Notes under the pieces: model-generated
Told to the model about the DNA's origin: nothing
What the model saw: the letters and a program-made list of their open reading frames with translations, nothing else
The model's database searches: none
Source of the DNA: Piromyces finnis
Taxonomy: Eukaryota; Neocallimastigomycota; Neocallimastigomycetes; Neocallimastigales; Neocallimastigaceae
Direction: 5' to 3'
DNA length: 64,000 nucleotides
Assembly: GCA_002104945.1 (NCBI GenBank)
Contig: MCFH01000071.1
Location: 171,082 to 235,081 of the forward strand
Translations under genes and position numbers: made by a program
In this document: positions 62,136-64,000 of the stretch, one piece after another
Position numbering within the stretch: position 1 is the stretch's first letter
Layout of the letters: each line of letters starts with the position of its first letter

Positions 62136-64000
62136 GGTGTATATTATTGATAGATAGATAGATAGATAGATAGATATGTATAAATTTAAAAAAAAAAAAA
62201 AAAGAATTTTAAATGATAAATAAAGTACAATGGTGAATCGATTACTGATAAATAATGAATAAATTTCTTTATATTTTGTTGTTAAAAATATATATATATA
62301 AAAAAAGAAAAATTTCTAAATTTTTAATGTTAAAAAAAAGACTTTATAATTTATTTGATAATAAAAATTTATTTAAAAAAATCATAAAAAATGAAAGAAC
62401 AAAAAAAATAATAATAATGAAAATGGTCATGTAAAACTTAAAACATAATTAAAATCTCGGTTTTTTTTTCTCGGTCCGTTTCTTAAGATAAATATTAAAA
62501 ACAAAATTTAACAAAATTTAAAAATTTTGATTTATATAGTTAAAGGTTAGATTTTAAATGTATATCCTAACCTTTATTTTTTTTAAAAAAAAAAGGCATA
62601 AAAAAAATGCTTTACTTTATTTATTGGTATGGTAAACTATACATAAAGTATTTATTCAGTATCTCATTTCTTTTTTAAAAAAAAAGTTTATTGTTTATAA
62701 TTGATGCTTCTATCATTAGTTCCTCACTCTAATATGGTTACTATTCTTCACCTTTTTTACACTTTTCTAAAGATAAAGTTCATTATAAAATATGAAAATT
62801 GGCTTTGATTTTTTTTAGAAAAAAAAAAAAACAACCTTTAACTTATATATTGAATATAACTAACAATAATAAATATTTTAAACTTTTTTTTTTATTCAGT
62901 AGTTTAAAAGTTTTTCTAACATGATTACTTTGTGAGTACTGAGATTCTAATACGTAATGTAAATCAACGTCCATTGTTTATATACAAGTGATATAATTAT
63001 ATTAGTTAATTTTTCCAATATAAATTTATATAGTTTTTATTAAATTTCTTCTATAATGTATATAAATGTACTACGTATGTATAATTAATGTAAGAACATG
63101 TAATGTAAAATAATACTACAGATGTATAATCCATAGAGTTCCAGCCTTATCATTGGACAACTAATTATTAAGTAAGGCTCATACAATAGACTACGGAATA
63201 ATTATTATTAAGGAGGCTTCTTGTTTTTAGAAAAAGTTTTAATAGTTAACAGCGACAGAATTAGTGTTTTAGTATTTAGACAGAATAGAAATATTGGAAC
63301 GTAATAAATAAAGTTATTAATAAAACATACATTATTTAAAGTTAAATGCTTTCTACATAAAGTTAGCGCGTATCACAAGTAGAGTCATCTCAAATCTATC
63401 AATGTACTTTTCTTTTTTTTATCCTAAAAACAAACAGAAACAATACATTATCAAAATATATTTAAATAATGTACCGCAGATACATTATTTGGTCAGAGAA
63501 TGAATACTACTTGATAATTTTTTTCTGATTTTTTAATTTGATTTAATATTTATAATAATATTTTTTTTCTTATTTCATATTGTAAGTTTTTTTTTTTTTA
63601 TTAACTTATCATACTTATTTCTTATTTTACTATGGAGCCATTGATAAGATTTTTCGATTATTATTTAGATGACTTTCATAGTTTTTTTTTTTTAATTTCT
63701 CTTTTAATAGGTAATTTTAGTGTCAATGATGTCACCAATAATTCATAAATAAATTAAAGCTAAAATACTTTAAAAAGTTTAAAATTATCATAGAAAATGA
63801 CCAACACCTTTGTTTCTTCTATTGATTACAAAAGAGAGAATGATTTTTGAATAGAGAGAGAGAGACGGAGAGAGAGAGAAAAAAATGAATATGAACATCA
63901 TCCGTAGAAATAGAAATAGTCAATATAGTAGCAGTAATAATCATAGACATAGATATAAACATAGTCATGATAATTTCATGGACATAAACAAATCATAATT
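62136..64000. other. Right-end intergenic region
   Basis: Upstream of the ankyrin gene: a GATA tetranucleotide repeat at 62150-62175 and a 9-bp inverted repeat AAAGGTTAG/CTAACCTTT at 62542-62575. From about 62900 to 63520 the texture changes: few homopolymers, more mixed bases, including AGCGCG. This might be an old LTR or other insertion, but no terminal repeats were identified. An (AG)n tract lies at 63854-63880. Confidence 0.35.
63885..63998 (+). CDS. Possible short ORF or first exon at the window edge
   Basis: ATG to TAA, 37 codons, rich in Asn, His, Arg and Ser (MNMNIIRRNRNSQYSSSNNH...). It follows an (AG)n tract and an A run typical of start sites in this genome. It may be the first exon of a gene continuing past the window, or chance. 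Low confidence. Confidence 0.2.
   Translation: MNMNIIRRNRNSQYSSSNNHRHRYKHSHDNFMDINKS

Noticed and set aside
1-64000. tRNA or rRNA genes
   Set aside because: No cloverleaf with a GTTCRA box and acceptor pairing was recognised by eye. A tRNAscan-SE run would be decisive.
1-64000. Dictyostelid amoeba as the source
   Set aside because: Similar A/T and Asn/Gln bias, but AAG/GCC/CTC use in RPS8, the SH3 surface protein and the ankyrin style fit anaerobic fungi better. Not formally excluded.

Overview
The window looks like nuclear DNA of an anaerobic gut fungus (Neocallimastigomycota). This is inferred from texture and gene content, with no database search. Intergenic DNA and introns are almost entirely A and T, with A or T runs up to about 50 bases. 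Genes are split by short GTAAGT-type introns. Proteins carry long Asn, Gln, Ser or Lys tracts. The ankyrin protein has the GADINKEN-style repeats common in these fungi. A social amoeba was considered, but the use of AAG, CTC and GCC codons in the ribosomal gene and the SH3 membrane protein fit a fungus better.

Fourteen genes can be supported, most with exon chains rebuilt by matching reading phase across GT/AG introns. From left to right: a 5'-truncated RRP12 ribosome-export factor (+, 1-4319); ribosomal protein S8 (+, 5189-6335); a SARAF-like calcium-entry regulator with an unusual Asn/Gly/Tyr N-terminus (-, 12508-14644); a secreted, probably GPI-anchored histidine-phosphatase-like protein whose RHG arginine is replaced (-, 15957-18027); a signal-anchored SH3 receptor-like protein (+, 19637-22118); a small secreted Cys protein (+, 23497-24048); a 1497-residue single-pass protein with a huge disordered tail (+, 29441-34484); UPF3 of nonsense-mediated decay (-, 36176-38777); the exosome nuclease RRP6 (+, 40266-44268); a Derlin-like rhomboid pseudoprotease (-, 45070-47245); a polyQ SAP-domain protein (-, 49364-52514); a secreted protein with two copies of a four-Cys module (+, 58438-59343); and a 13-repeat ankyrin protein (-, 60171-62135). 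The fourteenth is a gene fragment: an inverted partial copy of the phosphatase gene at 22708-23198.

RRP12, RPS8, RRP6 and UPF3 form an RNA and ribosome housekeeping set. SARAF, the Derlin-like protein, the SH3 protein and the secreted proteins belong to the membrane and secretory system. No operon-like or defence-island logic is visible; neighbours look independently regulated.

The most unusual parts are the inverted duplication around the SH3 gene, the SARAF protein without a visible signal peptide, the two-module secreted protein, a likely decayed membrane-protein gene on the minus strand at 7.7-12.1 kb, and about 1 kb of higher-order TTTA repeats at 55.6-56.6 kb. No tRNA, rRNA, CRISPR array or intact transposon was recognised.
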